Source: Uranotaenia lowii (taxonomy: Eukaryota > Arthropoda > Insecta > Diptera > Culicidae). From it: DNA of 64,000 bases. Position 1 is the first letter of the stretch. Each line of letters starts with the position of its first letter. The stretch is from positions 155,154,334 through 155,218,333 of the forward strand of contig NC_073692.1 of assembly GCF_029784155.1 (NCBI RefSeq). Direction: 5' to 3'. A program made the position numbers and the translations under genes. The notes below the pieces were generated by a model. That model made no database searches. It was not told the origin of the DNA and worked only from the letters and a program-made list of their open reading frames with translations. Below are positions 42,216 to 53,728 of the stretch, in pieces.

Positions 42216-42531
42216 CCTATATCCGTACAACATGCTCTGCCATGCCATATTAGGTTCAATTTACTAAATAAGTATTCGAGTGATGGAAAAAATGTAGGAG
42301 AGCTCGCTCCCTTTTCCTATCTCTCCACAGGAAGGAGCAATTGATACCAAATATCAATAAAAACCTTTTCCGTACTCCAAAATCCTTCCTAGCCAAATCT
42401 GGTTCCGTTTGCTTGAATAGTTCTCGTGTAACGCAAAATAATTTTTTAAATGGGAGCCCCACTTCTCTCTTTCTATCTTCTCAATGAAAGGTCTCTTAAC
42501 GAAGGGAGGGTTTTTAAACAATCATAGAAAT

Positions 42532-45500
42532 TTGGCTGGTAAACGGTGGATAATGTGCAACACGAGGCCCCATAGTGGTCATATCACCTCTTATTCACAA
42601 CTCCTATCTCTACCTCCCCGCGGTGCCGGCTGGGATGCGAGTAACCTAAGCGGAGATCGGGTACCCAACCCCGGTGGATGCTTTGGTCGCATGCAGACTG
42701 AGAAGGTGGCCGCACGCGTCTGTTCCCCAGGTCAGGGGCGGCTCAAACAGCGTCTGTCTTGCAGCAAGCGGTTGAATTTATGAAATGCGGCTCCCGCCAG
42801 CTAAGTCCAAGATGGCAGCCCCATCGCGGGATAGGGACTTTAGGCTAACAACCTACTGCTCCTGATATCTTATATTGTTACAGAAACTGAGAGAAGAAAT
42901 AACCGAATTGGAACTTTGGCAACGACTTTTAGCATGAAAACACGGACTAGAATTGGAACTTGGAATGTTTTGACCCTTGCCCAGCCAGGAAAGCTGGCTC
43001 AACTTGCTAGAGATATTGGGACTGAGCGAAGTCCGTTGGCCTAACACTGGAGAACACAAGACACAGTCCGGGCAAGTACTGCTTTACTCTGGCATACGAG
43101 GAGAACATGCTACTCGGGAACGAGGAGTTGGTTTCCTGTTAAGCCCGCAGGCCTACGCGGCCCTCATTAGATGGGAACCGATAAACGAAAGAATAATCGT
43201 AGCCAGATTCAGAACACGGGTTAGAAACCTTACAATGGTCCAGTGTTATGCGCCAACTGACGTTGCCGATTTGCAGGAGAAAGAGCAGTTTTACAGTCAA
43301 TTGAACAGCGTGGTTGAGAGAATTCCGAAGGGTGACATTCAAATCCACTTAGGCGACTTCAACGCAAAGATTGGCTCCGATAATCAGGACCTTGAGCGCA
43401 TCATGGGGCTCCATGGCCTAGGACAGATGAGCGAAAACGGAGAGCTGTTTGTAGAATTTTGTGGCAACAACAACATGGTGATCGGTGGATCGCTCTTCCC
43501 CCATCGACCAGCACATAAGGTCACTTGGGTATCCCGAGATGGCCGAACAGAAAATCAAATTGACCACATCTGCATCAGTCGAAAATGGAGAAGGAGCCTT
43601 CTTGATGTCCGCAACAAACGAAGCGCAGACATTGCATCTGACCATCACCTCGTCCTTGGCGAGATACGACTGAGAGTTGCGCGTGTCCAACGGCGCGAGG
43701 AGAAAGTCGGGTGTCGATACGACGTCCGCCGGTTGGAGAATCCAGATGTGAAAAGTGCATACGTTGAACATCTAGAATCCCGAGCCTCGGAGCTGCCGAC
43801 AGACGGAACAGTCGAAGAACAGTGGTGTGGAATCAAGAATGCCTTTATCACGACGAGCCATGGTACTCTCGGTAAAGTTTGTGGAAGACGAAGTGAATGG
43901 ATGTCGGATGAAACCTGGAGGATGATCGATGATCGGAGAAAGGCGAAAGCCGGAAATGAGCAGGCATGTACCGAGTCAGCCAAAGCAGCCGCCCGCTTAC
44001 GATATGCGGAGCTGGAAAAGGCAGTTAAACGAGCTTGTAGACGAGACAAGAGACCCTGGACAAACTCCCTAGCCGAAGAGGGAGAAAGAGCCGCCGCCAT
44101 TGGAGATATCCGATTATTATATGATATTTCTCGCCGCCTTAGTGGTGCAAGGACTAATGCAAGAATGCCGCTGAAAAATCGAGCAGGTCAGCTGCTGACA
44201 GATCGAACAGATCAGCTCAAGCGTTGGACTGAGTATTTTGATCAACTTTTCCGAGTTACAAATAGCAATGGCCAACAGAACCCGCAGCTCGAGGCGCCCA
44301 CAGTAAGTCGCATTAATGGCGTCAACTCGGAAGCGCCCTCGCTGGCCGAAATAGAAGCGGCAATCAAGGACATGAAATCCAACAAAGCGCCTGGAATCGA
44401 TTGCATTCCTGCTGAAATGCTCAAAGCCGACCCTGCCTTGTCAGCACAAATGTTGCACCGTCTTTTCGCTGACATTTGGGATACTGCAACATTCCCGGCC
44501 GACTGGATGCAGGGTATCCTCGTAAAGGTCCCAAAGAGTGCGGTAACTGGCGTGGCATAACTTTGATCTGTACAACCCTCAAAGTACTCTGCAAAGTGAT
44601 CCTGAACAGGATCCAGGAGAAAATCGACGCTACACTCCGACGGCAACAAGCTGGATTCCGATCCGGACGATCATGTGTGGACCACATCACAACGCTACGA
44701 ATAATACTGGAACAAATCAACGAATTCCAGGACTCTCTTCTGCTGGTGTTCGTTGATTTCGAAAAAGCATTTGACCGACTGAACCACGAAAACATTTGGG
44801 CTGCTCTTAGACGACGAGGGGTCCCAGAGAAACTAGTCTATCTCATCGAAGCACAGTACGAGGCATTTTCGTGCAAGGTCTTGCACGACGGTGTCTTGTC
44901 CGAACCAATCCCGGTAACTGCTGGAGTGAGACAAGGATGTATTTTGTCACCGCTGCTTTTTCTCATCGTAATGGATGAGATCTTGACTGGATTGATTGAC
45001 TGTAGACCAAACCGAGGATTGCCGTGGAATCCTTCAACCATGGAGCAACTGAACGACCTTGACCTGGCAGACGATATTGTTTTGCTCGCCCAAACACAAC
45101 AAGACATGCAGAGCAAACTCGATGACCTCACCGAAAGCTCCAAGGCAGCAGGTCTCAAAATCAATGTCGGAAAGACCAAGTCGATGGAAATCAATACAGA
45201 AAATCGTTCCAATTTCGTGGTAGCTGGCCAACAGGTTGAGACAGTGGAGTGCTTTCAGTATCTTGGTAGCCAGATTACGCCTGATGGTGGTACCAAGAAG
45301 GACATCGAAACCCGGATCAGAAAGGCCCGATTTGCGTTTGCGAGTCTTCGAAACATCTGGCGGTCACGCCAGATCTCTCTACGAACTAAGATCCGAATCT
45401 TCAACTCAAACGTCAAATCCGTATTGCTGTACGGGTGTGAAACTTGGTGCACATATGCGGTGACGACGCGAAAACTGCAAGTTTTTGTGAATCGCTGCCT

Positions 45501-45868
45501 GCGGAACATCATCCGCGCTTGGTGGCCTGGCAACTGGATCTCAAACGTTGAACTTCATCGCCGGTGTCATCAAAAGGCGCTAGAAATCGAGATTCGAGAA
45601 CGTAAGTGGAGATGGATTGGGCACACGCTGCGAAGAGATGAAAACGAGATTTGCCGAGAGGCGCTTGACTGGAATCCAGAAGGGCATCGAAGAAGAGGCA
45701 GGCCCAAAAGCTCGTGGCGGCGTAGTCTAGCCGCTGAAATCCGCACAGTTGACGAGAACCTTGGCTGGCAGCAAGTGAAGACGCTGGCTCCGGATCGCCA
45801 GCAGTGGAGATCTTTTATCTCAGCCCTATGCGCCGGTCAATCGGCGCTGGACCCTTAGGTAGGTAGGT
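42532..45868 (+). mobile_element. Nearly full-length RTE-like non-LTR retrotransposon, inactivated
   Basis: A 3.3-kb insertion flanked by the 8-bp ATAGAAAT (42524-42531 and 45869-45876) and ending in a short (TAGG)n tail (45856-45867). A 400-bp 5' UTR precedes the single EN-RT reading frame. It lies in a ~170-bp repeat unit of element E that resumes immediately afterwards. Confidence 0.85.
42934..45858 (+). pseudogene. Endonuclease-reverse transcriptase of the RTE-like element, two frameshifts
   Basis: The likely start is the ATG at 42934, giving MKTRTRIGTWNVLTLAQPGK, the first AP-endonuclease block. A small out-of-frame deletion at about 43005-43020 moves the reading to another frame, which continues with SEVRWPNTGEH, the metal-binding HLGDFNAKIG, and ADIASDHHLVLGEIRL at the end of the endonuclease. 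The linker and early RT (NKAPGIDCIPAEML) follow to about 44535, where a second small deletion shifts back, losing a few residues. The rest is intact to 45858: AGFRSGRSCVDHITTL, VFVDFEKAFDRLNH, VRQGCILSPLLF, the catalytic LADD (about 45064-45075), LLYGCETW and a WRWIGHTLRR tail. Each half keeps its catalytic residues, so inactivation is recent and due to the two frameshifts. Confidence 0.88.
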
Positions 45869-46539
45869 ATAGAAATATTACTCGTATTCAAATACCCTCC
45901 CATAAGCCAAATTGAAATGAAAAAATGAAAAAATGAAATGAAATAATTTGCTTGAGTGCTTCTTAAATAATGTAAAAAATTGTAGAGGATGCCCCTTCTC
46001 TTCCTATCACTCCACTCAAAAAAGGGATGGCTGCCAAAGATTCATAGAAAACTTTATCGTACCTTAATACACTCCCATGCCAATTTTGTTTCTAATCGAT
46101 TTGTTCTCTAGTTATTCAAAAAAAAAAATGTATGGAAGTTCCCCTCTCTCTTCTAGATTATTCCATTGAAATCAAATTATCCCAAATAATTATAAAAAAA
46201 TATGTCTCGTACCGTACCCAAATACACTCCCATTTGATTCCATTTGCTCGATTAGTTTTCCAGCTATGCAACCAAAGTAAGGGAGCCCCTCTACCCTCTT
46301 CCTATCTCTCCACTAGAAGAAAGGAGGTGTGCCATTTATACATTGAAACATGTCTCGTACCCTTATACTATCCCATGCCAAATATGGTTTCATTTGCTGG
46401 ATTAGTTTTTTGATTATGTGAAAAATTGTAAGGGAACCCCCCTCTCCCCTTCCTATCTTACTACTGGAAGAAGGAAAGGGTCTCAAATTATCGTAGAAAC
46501 ATTTCTCAAACCCAAGGCCGCATTGAGTCATCGGGGAGC

Positions 46540-47284
46540 CCGGGGCAATTTTTCTTGAGAGGCCCCTCTGTATAAATTTTTTTTATATGCCATCCCATAG
46601 AATATCTACATAATACTTTAAACATACAAATATTATGTCGCGGGTGCACACTTTTCTTGTTTATTTTAAGTTTTAATTCCAATTTTCTTATTTTAAATAA
46701 TTTTCTAGATTTCTACAACTTAAAGCAGTATGATCAAAGTAATTATAATAATATAGTAGTATAGTATAGTGTAGTATAGTATAGTAATATAGTAATTATA
46801 TTCATAGTAAAGTACATATTTTACTTGAGGGGAGAGGGGATTGAGGGAGAAGGGTCTCAATCGCCAATTATCACTTCATTCGGTTCAGTAGTTTCCGAGT
46901 CTATTGGGAACAAACAGACAGAAATCTATTTTCATATACAGTATTCGCTTGTTAATCGGACGTTTTTGGAGGCTGGAGGTGTGCGGCAAGCCCAATATTT
47001 ATCGCGTCACCGGGAAACCGAGAAAAAACCGGGATGATAATGGGCTAAGACGATGTATGTATATCTTAAAAAATCAATTTGTTCTAAATCATGTCTTTGG
47101 ATCTCTACAATAAAATATAATGGAATTCAAAAAATAACTAAATATTTTCCTGCTGTCTGATGATTTTAAGTTTTGTAAGACAAATCCTCATTCAAGTTGA
47201 TTAGATATTATGTATCGATGTATTTTTTACATATTTCTTTACAAACTATACATTTTTTTTCTAGAACTCTATACAAATTAGAGA
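46540..47284. other. AT-rich spacer with a TAGTATAG run
   Basis: Includes a short ATAGTA/TATAGTATAG microsatellite-like stretch at 46745-46800 and the 3' end of element E. No gene. Confidence 0.4.
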
Positions 47285-48325
47285 TGTACCGGTGAACGGC
47301 CGAATACTGAATATTGACCTTCCTATTCGGCCAAACGTATATTCAGCCAAATATTCTGCTAGGATTGAAAAAAAAAAACAAAAGCGAATATTTCAATTTC
47401 TTTCTATTTCTTCCACTTTTTCCAGCGAATATTTCAATTTCTTTCTATTTCTTCCACTTTCTTTCACTTATAACAGAAAGGACGGGACGCTTCAAAGGCG
47501 TTTATCATCAAAGACAGGGGTGAAATCTGGGAAAAAGCAATTTGAAATTTCTTGTTTGATATCCAATTAGATGAAAGTAGAATTTGAGCAAGATATCTTC
47601 AGAAGATGTGTTCAAAAGTACGATGATTTTAAACAGTCTGTGCTTTAACCTTAAGCATGCTGTACTTACAACCATATGGCTTTCAACCACTACAATTTTT
47701 TGGGAAACTTGTAAGGAAAAGGCAAATCTGAGCAAAATCAAAAACATACAACAGGAAAGTAAAAGAAAATAACTTGAAATTAAATGTTTTTATTGAATCG
47801 CGTTGTTCGCAGCAGCAGTATTATAATCGTATCTAAGGATTAAACAAAAACATATGCTCAGTTTGGTAATGCTTAAATATCGTTTTTTAACACAAAATCT
47901 AGAAATTTTCATAGAGAAATTAGAATTTTTGATTTAGGAAATTATTTGAATAAAGCAAGGTGGAATCCAGAAAGTTTTGGACAACATCTGCGCATCCCGG
48001 CCAGATTTGACTTATCTCGAATTCTTAATTGGATTTACGGGCAAGCCTGGATATTTCAAAAAAATCTGGAATAAACTATAATCAAAGAATAAATCGAAAC
48101 CATACGTTTTTGATGACTGAGTAGCTTTTTCAACATTACTTTTGGATATTTTATGAATTATCTAAATTCTTTGAAAAATTTAACAACTTTATTATTGTAT
48201 AAATTTTAAAAAAATATTCGACGTATTCTGCCGAATACTAAGCTCAACTATTCGGTGAGCCGAATATTCGGCTTAACGGTTTTTGAGCGGTATTTGGCGC
48301 CGAGAATTCGGCCAACCAAAAATAG
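47285..48325. mobile_element. MITE-like element with CGAATATTCGGC termini words
   Basis: Near the left end are GTGAACGGCCGAATACTGAA and a CCTATTCGGCCAAACG block. Near the right end are TTCTGCCGAATACTAAG, GTGAGCCGAATATTCGGC and GAATTCGGCCAACC. Repeated palindromic CCGAATATTCGG-like words at both ends fit a foldback-type MITE. Inside is a ~36-bp direct duplication (GCGAATATTTCAATTTCTTT) at about 47382 and 47425. Edges and target duplication uncertain. Confidence 0.55.
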
Positions 48326-50084
48326 TGATAGTAATGCAGAACCTTAAGAAGACCCAAAAACTGTTAGCAGCGAGAAGCCGTTTAAAGCAAACTGGCGTTC
48401 TGTGGCGAAGAAAGTGGATTAGGTGACCGTACAAAATATGAAGGCAGACGAAAGGCTTACTAATTTGGACTAGGTCAACCGGAATCTAACCTGACTATTT
48501 TTTCCGTCTTTTAACTATACACAACTATTGAACTTCAAAAAGATAGATACTCTGTGGTTAGAAACAAATAATTGATTTACTAGTAATTTAGTTTGAACAC
48601 TTTTTGATCCAACACCCTTTGTTTGGCTTGAAAAAACTCATAAACCGTCGAAATTTCAAATGCAAGATAGCTGATCTTCTTCTCCCAAAATTGTTAAAAT
48701 TTTGGAGTGAAACCATGAAAAGCTGCGAATTTCGTTGGATCGTAGTACCTTTATCAACTTAAATACAATTTCCAAAACTTCTATGACGACACGCCAATAG
48801 TTTTTGAATTCCGGGCCCTTTCCATTGAAAAGCATCACCTGCCTCATCGTCTGTAAGGCATTTTATCCGATTCAACGCGTTCATACTTGTGTGAAATGCC
48901 GATAAAATGTAAAACAAAAACACCAGACAGCACGAAGTGAGGGACTCCAATTTATGCTATTGTGTGATAAAAATTGACACACCAACGAACGCGTTGTCAA
49001 TTTTCTCTGACACCAGAACATTGACGATGATGACACTGACAAGGACAACGACGTCGATGGTGCCATCGTTGTAGTTATGGTTTAGTCATGGATGAAAAAA
49101 AAAAAAACAATCGCCGCGCCACCGAAAGTTTGTGTTATATCAACAAGCCTACAAACTTACTTTGGGTGTTTGTGTATGTAAGTATTCACGCAGAGGTGTG
49201 ACGCAGGAATGGCGATGAAAATTAATTCAAATAAAATTCATGAAAATATTCCCGACTCGGTCTTTTATTTTTGACAAAGTTCACCTGTTTGGTCCTTTCT
49301 TTGTTGACGACTTTTTTTGGTTCTTTCGAATGATGAGATACAATTGGCTCACGGTTTTGGAAGCCGGAGTTGAAGAAAAAAATGTTGATAATTTTGAAAA
49401 TCATTTCCGCCAAACCAGCAAATTGAATCGTCTTAAAAGATTATCACCCAACGAACCGCGAGAAAAGTGAACCTGTGGTCTTTTCACATTTTGAGGTTGA
49501 GTTTTTAAGACGACCAATTGAATTGCAAATGTGATTTTTTGTCTATTTGATTTCAGAAAAGTTTGTTTGTGGAAGGCGAAATAAAAGAGAAAATTAACTG
49601 TCTCCCTGTGTTATGTCAATTACTTTGACGCCATTTTTTTTGAAACACCAACGAATGTATAAGTTTGTGACGGTAATCGTTTGTTGGGTTGATTATTTTG
49701 TTAAGAGTCATTTGAGAAAGAAGGAGATGTGAAGCATTTCATATGCATCATAAAGATTTAGAAAGTAGAGCTTGTCGCTTAAGAAGAAAACTTTGCTTCA
49801 GTAAAGAGAACTAGTTTTCCTCAGCTTCCATCAGGAATGAGGCTCCAGAGAGCTACATAACGACTCTTCATTGTCTTAAACTCTAGCCAGTCGTTGCCTC
49901 GGTGCTTCCTCCTTCAGGCGGCTGAGAGTTCAGTTGTTTTGAGAAGAAGTTCAATTGTGAAAAGCTACATTCGTAAATCAATTACACAACTGTACTCTGG
50001 CACCCTTTTCCCTGGTTTCATGAGGGAATGATTGAAGTCAATTTACTGATTCTGGATAATTGATGTTTTGAATAAAAGGAGAGA
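48326..50084. other. Intergenic DNA, no gene seen
   Basis: AT-rich with occasional higher-GC patches. No frame on either strand has recognised motifs. Confidence 0.4.
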
Positions 50085-51531
50085 CTTTCAAAGGCTTATT
50101 CGGTCAACTGGCAGAAGCTAGGAATGTGTTCGTTCATTCATCTTTCACTTCTTTAACTACCTATACTCAATTAGTTACTCATGCAGACCTCGATTCAGAC
50201 CACCTTCCAGTAACTTTTTCTTTATTCCAAAGTACCATTGAAAACCCTTTAAAATCAACTTTTAACTTTCAAAAAGCTGACTGGGAGTGATATAGGAATC
50301 TTATTGAACGTAATTTGTTTACATCTAAATTCCACATCTAAGTTCCACTGAATTCAATAGAAGATATGGATTTGGCTGTAGAAAATTTGACAACTTCAAT
50401 AGTCAATGCTAAAGCCGCTTCAATACCTAAAGTTAAACATAAATTTAATCAACCTTTGATCGATGATGATCTTTAGTTTTTAATGCGACTGAAAAACATT
50501 CGTCGACGCCAATATCATCTAACTAGGGATCCTTATTTGAAATTTATTCATTGCGACCTTCAAAAAGAGATCAAACGTCGTTTAAATTTTATTTGTAATG
50601 AAAATTTTGCTAAAGCAGTAGAGGATATAAAACCCTACTCAAAGTCATTTTGGGAATTATCTAAAATTCTGAAAAAGCCCTAGAAGTCAATTCCTACTTT
50701 GAAAGATGGAGATAAACTTCTTCTAACGCAGAAAAAGCTCAAAAACTAGCATAACAATTTGAGTTTGCTCATGATTTTTATTTAAACTTTGTTAGTCCAA
50801 TTGATGTTCAAATTTCCCTAGAATTCGATGATATTCTTTCTTAGCAAAATGTATTTGAAAGTTCATGTGAGACAAATATTGATGAACTTAAATGGATTTT
50901 CAAAAAATTAAAAATATGAAAGCTCCGGGTAGAGATGGGATTTCCTATATTCTTATTAAAAAGTTGCCTTAAAGCACTTTAAATTTTCTAGTAAAAATCT
51001 TCAATAAATGTTTTCACTTGGCTTATTTTCCCAATAAATGGAAAATGCCAAAGTAACTCCAATTTTGAAACCTGGAAAAAGTGCTTCAGAGCCTTCAAGT
51101 TATCGACCAATTAGTTTGTTTCCTTCTTTAAGTAAACTATTTGAGAGAGTTATTTTGAATAGAATGATGATCCACATTAATCAGAATTCTACTTTCCCTG
51201 ATGATCAATTTGGTTTTCCTCATGGACATTCTACTACATATCAACTTTTGAGTGTAACTAATATGATTAACGCTAGCAAATCTGAAGGTTATTCAACTGG
51301 TGCTGCTCTTCTAGATATCGAAAAAGCTTTTGACAGTGTTTGGCACAATGGTTTAGTAGCTAAATTAGCTCGATTTGATTTTCGTGTATGTATATCTTAC
51401 TAAAATTATTCAAAATTACTTGACTAGCCGAAAATTAAAAGTATAGCTTACTATGCTTTGAAAAGACACCCATTAGAGCTAGTGTCCCTCCCTCAGGGCA
51501 GTATACTTGGGCCAATTTTATTATGTGTATA
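50085..51531 (+). pseudogene. Jockey-like retrotransposon relic, 5' part (endonuclease end and RT)
   Basis: The relic starts inside the endonuclease, with THADLDSDHLPVTFSLFQ (about 50185-50225). It runs through a linker with many stops to the RT: AKVTPILKPGKSASEPSSYR, PISLFPSLSKLFERVIL, the FPDDQFGFPHGHSTTYQL block, and AALLDIEKAFDSVWHNGL. Premature stops and shifts are common, so it is an old copy. It is interrupted at 51531 by a TA-flanked MITE; the rest of the RT follows at about 52800. Confidence 0.82.
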
Positions 51532-52501
51532 AAGCTTAGTTCTTTTAGAAATGGGACAGTTACGAATGCCTGTATCTCAAAAACCATTCTTTTGAACCAA
51601 ATACTTTCTATGAAGAAAATGAAGGTAATGTTATGATATTTCATGAAAAAATTTGAAAAAAAATATTTACCGTTTTTTGTTAAAGAAATTTCTACTTTAT
51701 TCTTGGTATCTCCCATTGGCCGGCGCACACTTTTTTCAGTCATGGTATTGATCAGTTTCTCCAACTTATACTTCGTAAAATCTATATTTTAGGTGGCTTC
51801 ACCCTCCTTCTTCAATTTCTGATAATTTTTGGTCCAATACTTCTCTGGAAACTGGAAACTGGAAGCATTTAAGTGGATACAGTTGTTTCGAAATGAACAA
51901 ATTTGATTATTTTTGACCACATTTTTGAACGTTTTTTTTTCGGTACCGGTTTTACAGCTTAAGAGCTTTGGAACTATCAAAAAATGGTTGTTTGAGGTTG
52001 GATTTCTATGAGTCATCACTAGGCAACACTTTCAGCTTATCGGAGAAAATTGTTTTGGATATTTCAGCGGTCTACCCTTAGTTTTTCGTTTATTGAAAAT
52101 TAAAAATGCTGGTATGAGACTTGACTTCCCTGATGATCCTTAACCGTTGTTGCCGATCATTTTCTTCACTACAATGCTTGATTTGAACTTTGTGGACATT
52201 ATTGACAGTGTTTGCATACTTATCCACCACAAAAACTCAGTAATTCTTTGAATAATCAACGGTTTTGTCAGCTATCAATTTGATAATGACGAACTTTAAA
52301 GGAAACTGTGCAAAATTATTTTTTTCTTTTTCTCTTACATCGTACATATCTCAAAAACGCGTAAATTTTAAATTTTGAAAAAAATAGGTCGAATAGTACT
52401 TTTTACAGGCAACAAAATGCTGTCAAAATTTTTAATATCCAATAACTAGTTAACGAGCTATTAGCAAATGAAAGTGTCCCATTTCTAAAAGAACTAAGCT
52501 T
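51532..52501. mobile_element. 970-bp TA-flanked MITE inside the Jockey-like relic
   Basis: Inverted termini AAGCTTAGTTCTTTTAGAAA (left) and the same on the opposite strand at the right, extending to ATGGGACA (about 26 bp). TA lies at 51530-51531 and 52502-52503, as for Tc1/mariner-type insertions. No transposase is recognisable in the interior. Confidence 0.83.
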
Positions 52502-52503
52502 TA

Positions 52504-52800
52504 GCACCAAACCGAATAGCGACAGTAGGACTAGCGACGCTTTTTTACTAGCGAGATTTCTGTCATTCGAAGGTTTGTTTTTCTTTTTTCAGTCCAGTAG
52601 GCTATTTCGATGTAGTACTCGAACATTGTTTATGTTATTTAATGTACATTTTCCTTAGGGCATCATTCGCAGGCTTCAAGTCTCCTAGAAAACTCGCGCT
52701 GCGTCGTTATTATTTTCAACGTCGCGACATATGCGACGTGTCGCTAGTAGGCAAAGCTGCTGTGATTATTAGCGCTCATGTTTTGGATTTTTTCTGCATG
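52504..52800. mobile_element. ~300-bp insertion with TAGCGAC inverted words
   Basis: The Jockey-like frame (GSILGPILLCV, then FTSDLPDVSEG) would be continuous without both the 51532-52501 MITE and this segment. It contains CCGAATAGCGACAGTAGGAC on the left and ACGTGTCGCTAGTAGG on the right in inverted arrangement. Exact boundaries and class are uncertain. Confidence 0.5.
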
Positions 52801-53400
52801 CATAATATATAGTATTTTTACTTCTGATCTTCCTGACGTTTCAGAAGGAAAAGGCAGAAGATTATTTGCTGACGACACTTAGCGTTCAGCCAAAGGTCGA
52901 AATTTACGGGTGGTACGCAAAATTTAAGTTCCTTTTTGAATTACTTAAAAATATGGAAAATTTCTCCTAACGCATCTACAACCCAACTTATTTTATTTCC
53001 CCATAAGAAAAAAGGTCAGTTTTTAAAACCTTTGTAATTTTAACTTTAAATGAGGTTCATTAGAATGGTCTGATCATGTGAAATACTTGGGACTCACATT
53101 TGATCGAAATCTTACTTTTAAATATCACATTGAAGATATTCAATCACAATGTGATTAATATACTAAATCTCTTTATTCTCTCATCAACAGGAAAACCAGA
53201 CTGTACCAGAGAAATAGGATGCTTATCTACAAACAGGTGTTCCGACCAGCGATAAAGTTTGCGGGCCTCATCGGATTGCGGGCATCATCGGATTGCGGGC
53301 ATTGAATCGATCGACGAGATGGCCAACAAAATGATCTCTAGCTTCAGAGGCAAATCAATGCAGTCTTCCATCGCCCTCTCTACAATTTGTTAAATTTTAA
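52801..53400 (+). pseudogene. Jockey-like retrotransposon relic, 3' part
   Basis: Continues the RT after two insertions: FTSDLPDVSEGKGRRLFADD (catalytic FADD box) at about 52808-52875, then WSDHVKYLGLTFDRNLTF and YSLINRKTRLYQRNRMLI, with YKQVFRPAIKF toward the end of the protein. Stops and frameshifts are scattered, so it is non-functional. The downstream 3' UTR extends to about 53570. Confidence 0.78.
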
Positions 53401-53728
53401 GATAGTTTTTAGCAAGGTTTTTTGAAACACGAGGTTCTCCGACTTTGACAGTAAGTAGGCGAGGAGTGAGCGGGGCTCTTTGGAATCACGAGACAAAATT
53501 TCAACTTTCCCGATTTCTTTTGGTGATTTTTCCAGGTAAAACTCGTAACTTTAAGCCCTTTGAGGGACCCCTATACCGGGGTTGCCGAAATCACAGAAAA
53601 AACTGTAATTTCACAGAATTTTGAGTAAATTTCTGTGTCTGTGTCACAGAACACAGAATTTTGGGAATATCCACAGAAATTGAAATTTTTGTACATAGTT
53701 CCAAAATTTTAATTTTTAATGTCAATAT

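Larger units (their letters stand above)
40890..46980. repeat. Repeat element E built of ~170-bp units, interrupted by two larger elements
   Basis: Segments 40890-41100, 42215-42530 and 45885-46530 carry units with CCATGCCAAAT-TGGTTTC, ATTTGCT-GATTAGTT, GGGAGCCCC-CTC and CTTCCTATCTCTCCACT words. The 3' module near 46850-46935 has TTCGGTTCAGTAGTTTCCGAG and an ACAAACAGACAGAAATC end. It hosts the long-TIR element (41107-42215) and the RTE-like element (42532-45868). Confidence 0.65.
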
